Shown piece after piece: positions 15,148 through 23,395 of a DNA stretch of 64,000 bases. Location: contig NZ_JPMI01000388.1 in assembly GCF_000733295.1 (NCBI RefSeq), forward strand, positions 1 to 64,000, in the 5' to 3' direction. Under the pieces are notes generated by a model that did not search any database, was not told where the DNA came from, and saw only the letters and a list, made by a program, of their open reading frames with translations. The stretch comes from Archangium violaceum Cb vi76 (GTDB taxonomy: Bacteria; Myxococcota; Myxococcia; Myxococcales; Myxococcaceae). Position 1 is the first letter of the stretch. Every line of letters begins with the position of its first letter. Both the position numbers and the translations under genes were made by a program.

Positions 15148-16724
15148 GACGCCTTCCTCTCGCTGCCCGCCTCGTGCTCCTGCGCGCTCGCCAGCACGTG
15201 CTCCAGCTCCAGCGTGCGCGAGTCCAGCTTCGCCAGTTGTACCTCGGCCGTGGCCTCGGGGATGAGGCCCGCGCGCCGCGCCGACAACAGGGCCGTGCGC
15301 TCCGCGTCGATGAGGCGGCGGCGCGTGGCCAAGACGATTTTCGCCCCCTGCGCCAGGTGCTGCTCACTGAGCCGGCGCAGCTCGCGCTCGGCGCTGGCGA
15401 TGCCCACCTGGTAGTCGCTGCGCAGGTGCTCATAGGCCGCGCGGGGGATGAGCCCCTGGTCGTGCAGCTCCTCCAACTCCTGGCGCGCGGCGCGGCTGGC
15501 GATGAGGCGCGCCTGCTGCTCGGCCACCGCGTAGGCCACGGGGTCTTCATGGAAGAGGCCCAGCCGCTTGAGGAGGCCCGTGAGCATGAACCCCTGCCCC
15601 ACCAGGGACAGGAAGCAGACGCCGAAGGCGATGGCCACCAGCAGCTCGCGCGAGGGCGTGGACTCCGGAAGACCGAGCGCCAGGCCGATGGACAGCGCGC
15701 CCTTGATGTTGCCGAGGATGAAGACGTGCTGCCAGCGCAGGGGGACGGCCTCGGAGGGGCGCAGCCAGCGCAGCAGCAGGAAGGGTAGGTAGATGGCCAC
15801 CGCGCGGCCGGCGAAGACACAGACCACCGCGAGCAGCGTCTGCGGCAGGTAGCGCACCAGCGTCTCGGGGCGGGTGGTGAGCCCCATGGACAGGAAGAGG
15901 AAGGTGTTCACCCCGAAGGCGGCGTACTCCCAGAAGGTGTGGATGGCCACCTGGCTCTGCGCGGCCACGTGGCGCCGCAGGTTGATGCCCGTGGCCAGCC
16001 CGGCCGTCACCGCGGCGATGGCTCCCGACAGGTGCAGCTGCTCGCCGATGACGAAGGAGGCGAAGGCCAGCGCCGAGGTCACCATGATCTCCGCGAGCGG
16101 ATCCTCGGTGCGGCGGATGATGAAGCCGGCCACCAGGCCCAGGGTGAGGCCGATGGCGAGGCCGCCGAGGGTGGCCCCTATCACCTTGGCGCTGATGAGC
16201 GGCAGGGAGAAGGAGGCCTGGCCACCCACCACGATGCTGGAGATGGCGGCGTAGGCGACGAGCGCGGTGCCGTCGTTGAAGAGGCTCTCGCCCTGCATGA
16301 TGCCGGAGAGACGGCGGGGGACGGGGGCGCGGCGGAAGGCGTAGAGGATGGAGACGGTGTCGGTGACGGCGAGCATGGCCCCGAGCAGCAGGGCGGGCCC
16401 CCAGGCGAGCGCGAGGGCGTAGTGGAGCGCCGTGCCGGTGGCGGCGATGGCCAGCACCATGCCCAGGGTGGCCAGGGTGGCGATGGGCAGGATGTTGGCG
16501 CGCACGTTGGCCACGTCCGCGGTGATGCCGCCCTCGAAGAGCAGCAGCGGCAGGCAGACGAGGAAGACGACCTCCGGGTTGAGCGGAGGCATGCCCGGGA
16601 AGATTCCTCCCACGGACAGGAGCAGACCACCCACCACCAGCGCGACGTTGTACGGAATCCGCACGCGCTTGGCGGCGATGGCGAGCGAGCTGGCGGCCAC
16701 CATCAGGCCGATGATGAGGGGCAT
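15144..16724 (-). CDS. CPA1-family Na+/H+ (or K+/H+) antiporter
   Basis: 526 residues from ATG 16724; a GTG four codons upstream is an alternative. About twelve helices in the first 400 residues carry the CPA1 pattern: PYNVALVVGGLLLS, LPLLLFEGGITAD, AVTDTVSILYAFRR and GESLFNDGTALVAYAAI (the ion-binding Asp-containing helices). The last 130 residues form a soluble tail, mostly helical (RQELEELHDQGLIPRAAYEHL). It exchanges a monovalent cation for protons at the inner membrane. It is coupled by a four-base overlap to the TrkA-N/cNMP gene, an unusual genetic pairing that suggests cyclic-nucleotide gating. Confidence 0.9.
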   Translation of the reverse strand: MPLIIGLMVAASSLAIAAKRVRIPYNVALVVGGLLLSVGGIFPGMPPLNPEVVFLVCLPLLLFEGGITADVANVRANILPIATLATLGMVLAIAATGTALHYALALAWGPALLLGAMLAVTDTVSILYAFRRAPVPRRLSGIMQGESLFNDGTALVAYAAISSIVVGGQASFSLPLISAKVIGATLGGLAIGLTLGLVAGFIIRRTEDPLAEIMVTSALAFASFVIGEQLHLSGAIAAVTAGLATGINLRRHVAAQSQVAIHTFWEYAAFGVNTFLFLSMGLTTRPETLVRYLPQTLLAVVCVFAGRAVAIYLPFLLLRWLRPSEAVPLRWQHVFILGNIKGALSIGLALGLPESTPSRELLVAIAFGVCFLSLVGQGFMLTGLLKRLGLFHEDPVAYAVAEQQARLIASRAARQELEELHDQGLIPRAAYEHLRSDYQVGIASAERELRRLSEQHLAQGAKIVLATRRRLIDAERTALLSARRAGLIPEATAEVQLAKLDSRTLELEHVLASAQEHEAGSERKAS

Positions 16725-16890
16725 TTCGAGGTGCACGCGGGCCCAAGCCTCGCAGATGCGCCGGGCTCGTGCACGGGTTGCCTGCGGCCGGGTCTCACTC
16801 CGGGCCACCAGGGAGGCGAGCCCCCGGGTCCATCCCTGGTGTCTCACCGGGGTGGTGGGAAAGGGGAGGGTCCCTTGGGGTTGGGGCCCC

Positions 16891-18663
16891 ATGAAACACA
16901 TCCTCCTGTCGCTTGCTCTCCTGGCGTGCGCGGCCTGTGGCCCCGAGCTGCCTGGAGACGCCTCTTCGGACCATCCGCCCCTGGACACGCTGGACACCCA
17001 GGAGGCTCCGGTGAGCTCACCACCCGCGGGCTCCATCCCCACGGGACTCCCCGCTCGCCTGCTGGTGGGCCTCTTCGAGGAGTCCCCCCAGACGTGGATG
17101 AGGGACAGCAAGGTCCCCTGGGACGTGCGCTACCGCTACTTCACCAAGGGCTGGGTCGACAACTGGGGCTGGTCCGCCAGGGATGGCTCCTGGGGTAAGC
17201 AGTTCATGACGGAGTCCGCCACCCAGGGCTTCATCCCGGCCATCCAGTACTACCAGGTCAACGGAGAGCCCGGTGGCGGCGAGGCGCAGTTCCTCGTCAA
17301 GGCGCAGAACGCCACCACGATGAAGAGCTACTTCTCCGACTTCAAGATACTGATGCAGCGGGCCCGGGAGTTCGGCAAGCCGGTGCTCGTGCTGATGGAG
17401 GCGGATGGCTTTGGCTACCTCCAGCAGTACTCGAACAACACCCCCGGCGCCTACGCGGCCGTGGCGGCCACGGGGCTGCCGGAGCTCGCGGGGCTGCCCA
17501 ACACGGTGGCCGGGTGGGGGCTCGCCTTCCTCCAACTGCGCAAGGCGGTGGGCGCCAACAACGTCATCCTGGGCATGCACATCTCGGGGTGGGCCAGTGG
17601 CAAGGACATCGCGCACTTCTCCGTGACGGACGCGCTGCAGCCGGAAGTGGACAAGGTCTACAACTTCCTCGCGCCGCTGGGCCTGGGAGCCAACGTCACC
17701 GGGGCCACCTATGACGTGCTGGTGGGAGACCCGCTCGACCGCGACGCGGACTTCTACAAGCAGTTCGGACAGGACCGGTGGTGGGACACGAGCGATACGG
17801 CCTCCATCTCGTCCAAGAGCTTCAACCGGTACGCCGAGTGGCTGCGGTTGTGGAACCGCACCTCGGGCAAGCGCTGGGTGCTGTGGCAGATTCCGGAGGG
17901 CAACTCCGCCAGCTTGAACAGGTCCTACGCCGCCAATGTGCCGGGCTCGGGCTACAAGGACAACCGCACCGAGTATTTCTTCGGCACCGGCGGCCACACG
18001 CACCGCGAGAAGTTCGCGAGCAGTGGTGTCATCGCGCTGCTCTTCGGCCGGGGCGAGGGCCAGCAGGCCTCGCACACCAACGACTACGACAAGAACGGCC
18101 AGCTCTATCTGAAGACCTACGCGGGCGCCTTCCTGAACGCTGGTGGGCTCGCCATCCCCGCGGGCTCCACCACGACGCCGACTCCCACGCCCACGCCGAC
18201 TCCCACGCCCGGTACCGACACCGCGACGTACGGCTTCGAGACGGACACGCAGGGGTGGACCTTCTCGGGGACGCTCGTGAAGGGGGTGACGTCGTCCACC
18301 GCGAAGGCGTACGCGGGCAGCCGCTCGCTGGCGGTGACGATGGGTGGCACCGCGGCGGGAATGTCCCGTGTCTCGGTGCCCAACGCCGCCGTGCCCGCGG
18401 GCCGGACGGTGTCCTTCCGGGTCTGGGTCCCGGCCGGCAGCCGCCTCACGGCCGTCCAGCCCTATGTGCAGCAGGGCGCGGCGGGGAGCTGGCTGTGGAC
18501 GGGCTCGTGGGTGGCTTCCACCGCCCTGAAGGCAGGGGACTGGAGCACCGTCACCGTGCAGGTGCCCGCGAACGCGGTGTCGCCCCTGTACCAGCTCGGC
18601 CTCGAGCTGTTCACCGATGCCGCCTGGTCCGGCACGCTGTACGTGGACTCGGTGAGCTGGTGA
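16891..18663 (+). CDS. Lipoprotein, glycoside-hydrolase-like with C-terminal carbohydrate-binding-like module
   Basis: 590 residues from ATG 16891. A lipoprotein signal ends at LLALLACAAC near residue 16. The main domain (about 50-420) has TIM-barrel glycosidase features (PVLVLMEADGFGYLQQY, NNVILGMHISGW, RWVLWQIPEGNS), but I cannot assign a GH number. A Thr-Pro linker built from repeated ACTCCCACGCC units (18172-18210) leads to a beta-sandwich module of about 150 residues (TYGFETDTQGWTFSG to TLYVDSVSW) of the kind that binds sugars. It probably acts on an extracellular polysaccharide at the cell surface. Confidence 0.65.
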   Translation: MKHILLSLALLACAACGPELPGDASSDHPPLDTLDTQEAPVSSPPAGSIPTGLPARLLVGLFEESPQTWMRDSKVPWDVRYRYFTKGWVDNWGWSARDGSWGKQFMTESATQGFIPAIQYYQVNGEPGGGEAQFLVKAQNATTMKSYFSDFKILMQRAREFGKPVLVLMEADGFGYLQQYSNNTPGAYAAVAATGLPELAGLPNTVAGWGLAFLQLRKAVGANNVILGMHISGWASGKDIAHFSVTDALQPEVDKVYNFLAPLGLGANVTGATYDVLVGDPLDRDADFYKQFGQDRWWDTSDTASISSKSFNRYAEWLRLWNRTSGKRWVLWQIPEGNSASLNRSYAANVPGSGYKDNRTEYFFGTGGHTHREKFASSGVIALLFGRGEGQQASHTNDYDKNGQLYLKTYAGAFLNAGGLAIPAGSTTTPTPTPTPTPTPGTDTATYGFETDTQGWTFSGTLVKGVTSSTAKAYAGSRSLAVTMGGTAAGMSRVSVPNAAVPAGRTVSFRVWVPAGSRLTAVQPYVQQGAAGSWLWTGSWVASTALKAGDWSTVTVQVPANAVSPLYQLGLELFTDAAWSGTLYVDSVSW

Positions 18664-18669
18664 GCCCGG

Positions 18670-18712
18670 GGGGCCGCGTGCGCCCGGTCAGGGCACGCGG
18701 CCCCGTTCTTTT
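18670..18712 (+). terminator. Strong Rho-independent terminator
   Basis: A perfect 12-bp stem (GGGGCCGCGTGC at 18670-18681 with its complement at 18693-18704), an 11-base loop, and then GTTCTTTTT. It follows the glycosidase-like gene by seven bases. On the other strand it lacks a T run, so it mainly serves the plus-strand gene. Confidence 0.88.
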
Positions 18713-19864
18713 TCAGCGGCGGATGCGCAGGATGACGTCCTTGCGCGCCGTGCAGTCTCCACGGCTGTCGCAGTTGCTGGTGGTGACGTAGAGGTGTCCA
18801 TCCGGGCCCATGATGGTCTCGCGCAGGCGGCCCCACTGGTCGCGCAGGTACACCTCGTGCTGGGCGACCTGGAAGGGATGCTCCTGCGAGAAGACCACGC
18901 GGTGCAGGTGCCGTGAGCCGAGCGTGCCGATGAGCAGGGAGCCCTTCCACTCGGGGATGGCGTCGCCGGTGTAGATGGCCGCGCCGCCCGGGGGCGCCGC
19001 GCTCTCCCAGGTGAGGGACGGGGTGATGAGGCCCTCGCCGGACTCGCAGCTGTAGACGGTGGGCCAGCCGAGGTTGTCTCCCTCGCGCACCACGCTGACC
19101 TCGTCATGGCCGCGGCGGAGCGTGTCTCCGCTGGGGCCGTGGTCGGTGAAGTAGAGCGTGTCGCGGTCCTTCCAGTCGAAGCCCTGGGTGTTGCGCACGC
19201 CGGTGAGGAACGCGGGCTTGCCGGGGAAGGGGTTGTCTCCGGGCACCTCGCCCTCGGGAGTGAGCCGCAGCAGCTTGCCGGCGGGAGTGTCCACGTTCTG
19301 CGCGTTGTCCGGCTCGCGCGCATCCCCCGTGCCCACGTAGAGCATGCCGTCCGGGCCGAAGCGGATGCGCCCGCCGTCGTGGTACATGGCCGCGGGGATG
19401 TCGCCGAAGATGACGCGGTCGAAGGTGGCGGAGGCGTGGTCCTCGGAGAGGGTCCACCGCTCCACGCGGTTCTGCGTCGAGCCGCCCTCGTCGGTGGTCA
19501 CGTAGATGTAGAACTGCCGGTTGCTCGCGAAGGAGGGATGCGCGGCGATGCCGAGCAGGCCGCTCTCGCCCTTGGAGGAGATCTTCACGGTGGCGACGGG
19601 CGTGGGTTGGAGCGCGCCGTTGCGCAGCAGGCGGATGCGGCCGGGACGCTCGGTGACGAGCGCATCGCCGCCGGGGAGCCAGGCGATGCCCCAGGGGACC
19701 TCGAGGCCCTCGGCGACGACGTCGACGGTGATGGGCACGGTTCCATCGGGGCCGAAGTCGTCCTCGACGAGGATGCAATCGGGGGCTGTTTTCGCCTGGC
19801 TCTTGCGGCAGCCGGAGCAGGCGGCGAGGAACACGAGTGCGGAGAGCACGAGGCAGGTACGCAT
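18713..19864 (-). CDS. PQQ-dependent sugar (aldose/glucose-sorbosone) dehydrogenase, lipoprotein
   Basis: 383 residues from ATG 19864; an extension to 19900 is possible but lacks a signal sequence. Lipobox FLAAC near residue 15. The six-bladed propeller of the GSDH family is recognisable: EVPWGIAWLPGGDALVTERP, QNVDTPAGKLLRLTPEG, NPFPGKPAFLTGVRNTQGFD and GDNLGWPTVYSCESGEG, which include the calcium/PQQ-binding loops. It should oxidise aldoses at the periplasmic face and pass electrons to quinones or cytochromes. No PQQ-synthesis genes are in the window. Confidence 0.85.
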   Translation of the reverse strand: MRTCLVLSALVFLAACSGCRKSQAKTAPDCILVEDDFGPDGTVPITVDVVAEGLEVPWGIAWLPGGDALVTERPGRIRLLRNGALQPTPVATVKISSKGESGLLGIAAHPSFASNRQFYIYVTTDEGGSTQNRVERWTLSEDHASATFDRVIFGDIPAAMYHDGGRIRFGPDGMLYVGTGDAREPDNAQNVDTPAGKLLRLTPEGEVPGDNPFPGKPAFLTGVRNTQGFDWKDRDTLYFTDHGPSGDTLRRGHDEVSVVREGDNLGWPTVYSCESGEGLITPSLTWESAAPPGGAAIYTGDAIPEWKGSLLIGTLGSRHLHRVVFSQEHPFQVAQHEVYLRDQWGRLRETIMGPDGHLYVTTSNCDSRGDCTARKDVILRIRR

Positions 19865-19966
19865 GCCGCATCTATGACGCGTGGATGGACCGTGCGCCAC
19901 CGGACCGTGGAGGGCACGTCAGGAGGTGGACGTGGGGAGGACCGGTGGTAGAGGACTCGCCAGCCC

Positions 19967-20785
19967 GTGAACTTCCCCCTCCTCGCCCTTGGCTCCTACA
20001 GGTCCCCCAGGGACCCGAGCGCCTATGCGGCGATCGACATACGCATGGAGCGCGCGCTCGCGTATGTGGAGGCTTTCCGCTCCCGCTCGGGGCAGCGCCT
20101 CACGGTGACGCACCTGGTGGCCAAGGCCGCCGCCGATGCCCTCCGCCGCTACCCCGAGGCCAATGTCATCCTCCGTTGGAACCGGCCCTGGTTGCGCAAG
20201 CGCGTGAGCGTCTGCGTCCTCGTGGTGCAGCCCGAGCACCTCGGCCGCGTGGACCTCACCACCGCCACCGTCCCCGATGCGGACACGCTCTCGCTCCAGG
20301 GCCTCGCCAGCGCGATGCAGGCGCGCGTCGACCACGTCCGCCACCGCCGGGACGCCGCCATCGAGCGGGGCAAGCGGCGCTCCTACCGCGTCCCTGGCCT
20401 CCTCATGCACACCGTCCTCCGGTTGCTCTCCTTCGTCTGGTTCACCCTCAACCTGGACCTCGCGTGGGTGGGCATGCCGAGAGACCCTTTCGGCTCCGTC
20501 GCCGTCTCCAACGTGGGCTCGCTCGGCCTGGAGCGCGCCTGGCTGGCCATGGTGCCCTATACCCGTGTGGCCCTCTATCTCGCCGCCGGTGCCGTGCGCG
20601 AGGTCCCCGTGCTCGAGGGGGACTCCCTCGTCCCAGGCAAGGAGATGACGCTCTCGTGCACCTTCGATGCGCGCCTGCTCGACGCGGAGCTCGTCGCGCG
20701 AGTCCTGCGCCACATCGGCGATGCCCTGGAAGATCCCACGTCCGCCTGGGGCCCGCCCGCCCCCGAGGAACCTCCAGCGCGGTAG
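19967..20785 (+). CDS. 2-oxo-acid dehydrogenase acyltransferase-like protein lacking the catalytic His
   Basis: 272 residues from a GTG start, equal to the isolated catalytic domain of E2 acyltransferases; no lipoyl or E1/E3-binding domains are present. LTVTHLVAKAAADALRRYPEANV and FGSVAVSNVGSLG match the CoA/lipoyl-channel segments. The active site, normally Asp-His-Arg-x-x-Asp-Gly, reads Asp234-Ala235-Arg236-Leu-Leu-Asp239-Ala240, so the catalytic His and the following Gly are both lost. It is therefore unlikely to transfer acyl groups by the usual route and may have a structural or sensing role. It lies 10 bases before the gluzincin gene. Confidence 0.8.
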   Translation: MNFPLLALGSYRSPRDPSAYAAIDIRMERALAYVEAFRSRSGQRLTVTHLVAKAAADALRRYPEANVILRWNRPWLRKRVSVCVLVVQPEHLGRVDLTTATVPDADTLSLQGLASAMQARVDHVRHRRDAAIERGKRRSYRVPGLLMHTVLRLLSFVWFTLNLDLAWVGMPRDPFGSVAVSNVGSLGLERAWLAMVPYTRVALYLAAGAVREVPVLEGDSLVPGKEMTLSCTFDARLLDAELVARVLRHIGDALEDPTSAWGPPAPEEPPAR

Positions 20786-20788
20786 TCT
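20783..20788 (+). promoter_or_regulatory. -10-like element close to start codon at 20796
   Basis: TAGTCT, then GGCGCGT (7 bases), then ATG. It overlaps the stop codon of the preceding gene. Same layout as the elements at 6674, 9800 and 13327. Confidence 0.3.
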
Positions 20789-20795
20789 GGCGCGT

Positions 20796-22583
20796 ATGAA
20801 ACTGCCGCTCGTCATCACCCTCGCACTCTCCACGGCCGCCTCCGCCGCCCCCAAGCCCCTCCCCGCCGGCTACTGGCCCGAGTCCAGGACCCAGGAGCTC
20901 CTCGCCAAGACCGAGACCATCCGCCTCGCGCCGGACCTCTCGCGCCTCACCCCCGAGGAGCAGCGGGCCGTGAAGGAGCTCCTCGAGGTGGGGCAGATCC
21001 TCCAGCGCGTCTACGAGGAGTCCCGGCACCCCCAGGCGCTCGAGGCCCGGGCGCGCCTCTCCAAGCTGGATTCGCAGCTCGGTGGCCCGAAGCAGACGCG
21101 CGATCTGCTCACCCTCTACCGGCTCTTCCAGGGGCCCATCGCCACGACGCTCGACAACCGCCGCGAGGCCTTCCTTCCCGTCTCCGCCGAGGTGCCCGCG
21201 CGCAACGTCTATCCTCCCGACGCCACGCGCGAGGAGCTCGACGCCTTCCTGGCCCGCTTCCCGGAGCAGCGGGACTCCCTCCTCGGCGAGCGCACCGTGG
21301 TCCGCCGTGCCATGAAGGCCTCGCTCGACCGGGACCTGGCCACGCTCGCGAAGCACCCCGTGCTCGCCGTGCTCCACCCCCGGCTCGCCCCGCATCTGAA
21401 GTCCCTCGCCAAGAAGCCCGATGCGAAGGTGCTCTACGCCGTGCCGTACCCCGTCGCGTACGCGAATGACTTCGTGCGTGCGTACGAGCTGCTCATGAGC
21501 GCCGCGGACTCGTTGGAGAAGTCGGATGATGAGTTCGCCCGCTTCCTCCGCAACCGCGCGAGGGATCTGCTCTCCAACGACTACGAGAGCGGTGATGCCT
21601 CCTGGGTGACGGGCCGCTTCCAGCGCCTCAACGCGCAGATCGGCTCGTACGAGACGTATGATGACGCGATCTTCGGCGTGAAGGCGTTCCACGGCATGAG
21701 CCTGCTGTTGGAGAACGAGCAGGCCACCGCCGAGCTGCGCCGGGCCCTCGGTGGGTTGCAGGCGCTCCAGGACTCGCTGCCGTACGTGCACCCCCGGCGC
21801 GTGCGTGAGGACATCCCGGTGGGTGTCTACGACGTCATCGCCGACTTCGGCCAGGCGCGTGGCACCAACACCGCGAGCATCCTCCCCAACGACGCGCTCT
21901 TCTCGCGCCGCTACGGCCGCACCATCCTGCTGCGCGACAACATCATGAAGAACCCGGACATCTTCGCCGCGGACGAGCGCATCTGGCGCGCCGCCACCGT
22001 GGAGGCCCACGCGAAGGACCTCGCCCCCGAGGGGAACTCCCAACGCACGCTGTGGCATGAGATCGGCCACTACCTGGGTGTTGATCGGGACGCGAAGGGG
22101 CGCACGCTCGACGTCGCGCTGGAGGACTACGCGGACGCGCTCGAGGAGATGAAGGCCGACCTCGTCTCGCTCTTCGCGCTGCAATCCATGCACAAGAATG
22201 GGACGGTGGGGGACGCCACGCTGCGCGCCGTGCGGGCCTCGGGCATCCGGCGCACGCTGCAGAACGCGAAGCCTCGCCGCGACCAGCCCTACCAGACCAT
22301 GCAGCTCATCCAGTTCAACTGGTTCCTCTCGCATGGGCTGCTCGAGGCCGACCCGAAGACCGCCCGCCTCACCATCCGCTACGAGCGCTACCCGGAGACC
22401 GTCGCTTCCCTCCTGAAGGAAGTGCTCACGCTTCAGCACGCGGGAGACAAGGCCGCCGCCGCGCGCTTCTTCGACCAGTGGACCACCTGGACACCCGAGC
22501 TGCACGAGGCGCTCGCCGCCCGCATCCGCGAGGCCCAGGGCGCTCGCTTCCGCGTGGTGCACTACGGGGCTCTCGGCGAGTAG
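20796..22583 (+). CDS. Exported gluzincin-type metallopeptidase, M49-like
   Basis: 595 residues with a signal peptide (PLVITLALSTAASA). Zinc site: His421-Glu-Ile-Gly-His425 (LWHEIGHYLGVD) and, about 25 residues later, LEEMKADLVSL, where a Glu is the third ligand. This HExxH plus E-E-x-x-A-D arrangement is close to bacterial relatives of dipeptidyl peptidase III (family M49), although true DPP III has one extra residue in HExxGH. The N-terminal 300 residues are helical and probably form the upper lobe. Likely a periplasmic peptidase; the substrate is not predictable. Confidence 0.7.
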   Translation: MKLPLVITLALSTAASAAPKPLPAGYWPESRTQELLAKTETIRLAPDLSRLTPEEQRAVKELLEVGQILQRVYEESRHPQALEARARLSKLDSQLGGPKQTRDLLTLYRLFQGPIATTLDNRREAFLPVSAEVPARNVYPPDATREELDAFLARFPEQRDSLLGERTVVRRAMKASLDRDLATLAKHPVLAVLHPRLAPHLKSLAKKPDAKVLYAVPYPVAYANDFVRAYELLMSAADSLEKSDDEFARFLRNRARDLLSNDYESGDASWVTGRFQRLNAQIGSYETYDDAIFGVKAFHGMSLLLENEQATAELRRALGGLQALQDSLPYVHPRRVREDIPVGVYDVIADFGQARGTNTASILPNDALFSRRYGRTILLRDNIMKNPDIFAADERIWRAATVEAHAKDLAPEGNSQRTLWHEIGHYLGVDRDAKGRTLDVALEDYADALEEMKADLVSLFALQSMHKNGTVGDATLRAVRASGIRRTLQNAKPRRDQPYQTMQLIQFNWFLSHGLLEADPKTARLTIRYERYPETVASLLKEVLTLQHAGDKAAAARFFDQWTTWTPELHEALAARIREAQGARFRVVHYGALGE

Positions 22584-22626
22584 GTTGTCACCCTCCCGAG
22601 CCGGGTCGACGCCCGCGGGCAGGATA

Positions 22627-22659
22627 GGCCGGGGAGGGAGGAGCACTGCCTCCCCGGCC
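22627..22659. terminator. Bidirectional hairpin between convergent genes
   Basis: A perfect 11-bp stem (GGCCGGGGAGG with its complement) and an 11-base loop, midway between the stops of the gluzincin gene (22583) and the minus-strand gene (22682). There is no T run on either side, so it may act as a processing or partial termination site. Confidence 0.6.
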
Positions 22660-22681
22660 ATGGAGCATCAGCGGCGCGCGC

Positions 22682-23395
22682 TCACTTCTCCAGGTGGTCG
22701 ATCATGGTCTGGAGCGGCGGCTCGGGGTTCCGGTCCCACAGCTTGTTGGCCCAGCTGCGCTGATCCAGCGGCCCCGCGTTGATGTTGTTCGTCAGCGTAT
22801 CGACCTTGGCCGGCGTCTCTCCCGAGTAATCGTTGCGCGGGGGGAGCCCGTGCTCCCGGCGGATCTGGTTCTCGTTGGGCGTCCACCCGTCACGGTTGGG
22901 GGTGTGCGGGGTGGGCTTCATGCCGACGGTCTCGAACTCCTCCTGCATGTGCGAGTGGTGGCCGATGACCTTGCCGACAAGGGCATCATCGTTCTGGATG
23001 AGGGGGTCGTTCCTGCGCGGGCTGACCTCCAGCGGGCTGACGGCGAGGCCATGGGCATTGCGCCAGGCGTGGACCGGCTCGGGGCCCAGGCTGTTGAAGC
23101 GGGTCCCCGGGTGCTGCTCGCTGAAGCGATCGTCGGACTTGAGGGTGCTGGGCAGCCCGGGGCCGGGCTTGCCGTCGTAACGGTACGCCTGCTGGATGCC
23201 GTCGTAGTGAGCGAGATCACCAGTCCTCGAGCCTGTCAGGCGGACAGGCGCGGTTCGAGCCGTGCGACAGGACGGGGCCCGCGAAATCCCAAGAAAATGA
23301 ATCTTAATCTTTTCTGGGATTCCACGATGGAGGCTCCCTCCTCCAGGTAACAGAGCACTCAAGACCTCCCCTTCAACAGGAGCAGACAATGACAA
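22682..23395 (-). CDS. Unrecognised protein, probably truncated at the N-terminus
   Basis: The frame is open to a TTG at 23395, but only the part from about 23224 (GDLAHYDGIQQAYRYDGKPG) to the stop, roughly 180 residues, looks like coding sequence. Upstream of that it crosses an AT-rich inverted repeat and the promoter of the PhoD gene, and it has no ATG or GTG start. The protein is hydrophilic and rich in Pro, Asn and His (HSHMQEEFETVG, HTPNRDGWTPNENQIRREHG) with no known motif. It is probably the 3' part of a decayed or rearranged gene. Alternatively a rare start codon is used. Confidence 0.4.
   Translation of the reverse strand: MSLSAPVEGEVLSALLPGGGSLHRGIPEKIKIHFLGISRAPSCRTARTAPVRLTGSRTGDLAHYDGIQQAYRYDGKPGPGLPSTLKSDDRFSEQHPGTRFNSLGPEPVHAWRNAHGLAVSPLEVSPRRNDPLIQNDDALVGKVIGHHSHMQEEFETVGMKPTPHTPNRDGWTPNENQIRREHGLPPRNDYSGETPAKVDTLTNNINAGPLDQRSWANKLWDRNPEPPLQTMIDHLEK
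23285..23321. promoter_or_regulatory. AT-rich inverted repeat upstream of the PhoD-like gene
   Basis: AATCCCAAGAAAA pairs with TTTTCTGGGATT around a 12-base centre; one arm has a single extra A. It is an island of low GC in a GC-rich region, 68 bases before the ATG at 23389, so an operator or an inserted element is possible. No Pho box was found. Confidence 0.4.

Noticed and set aside
18172..18210. Short tandem repeats that could suggest a CRISPR or satellite
   Set aside because: They encode the Thr-Pro linker of the glycosidase-like protein; repeat units are too short and have no spacers.
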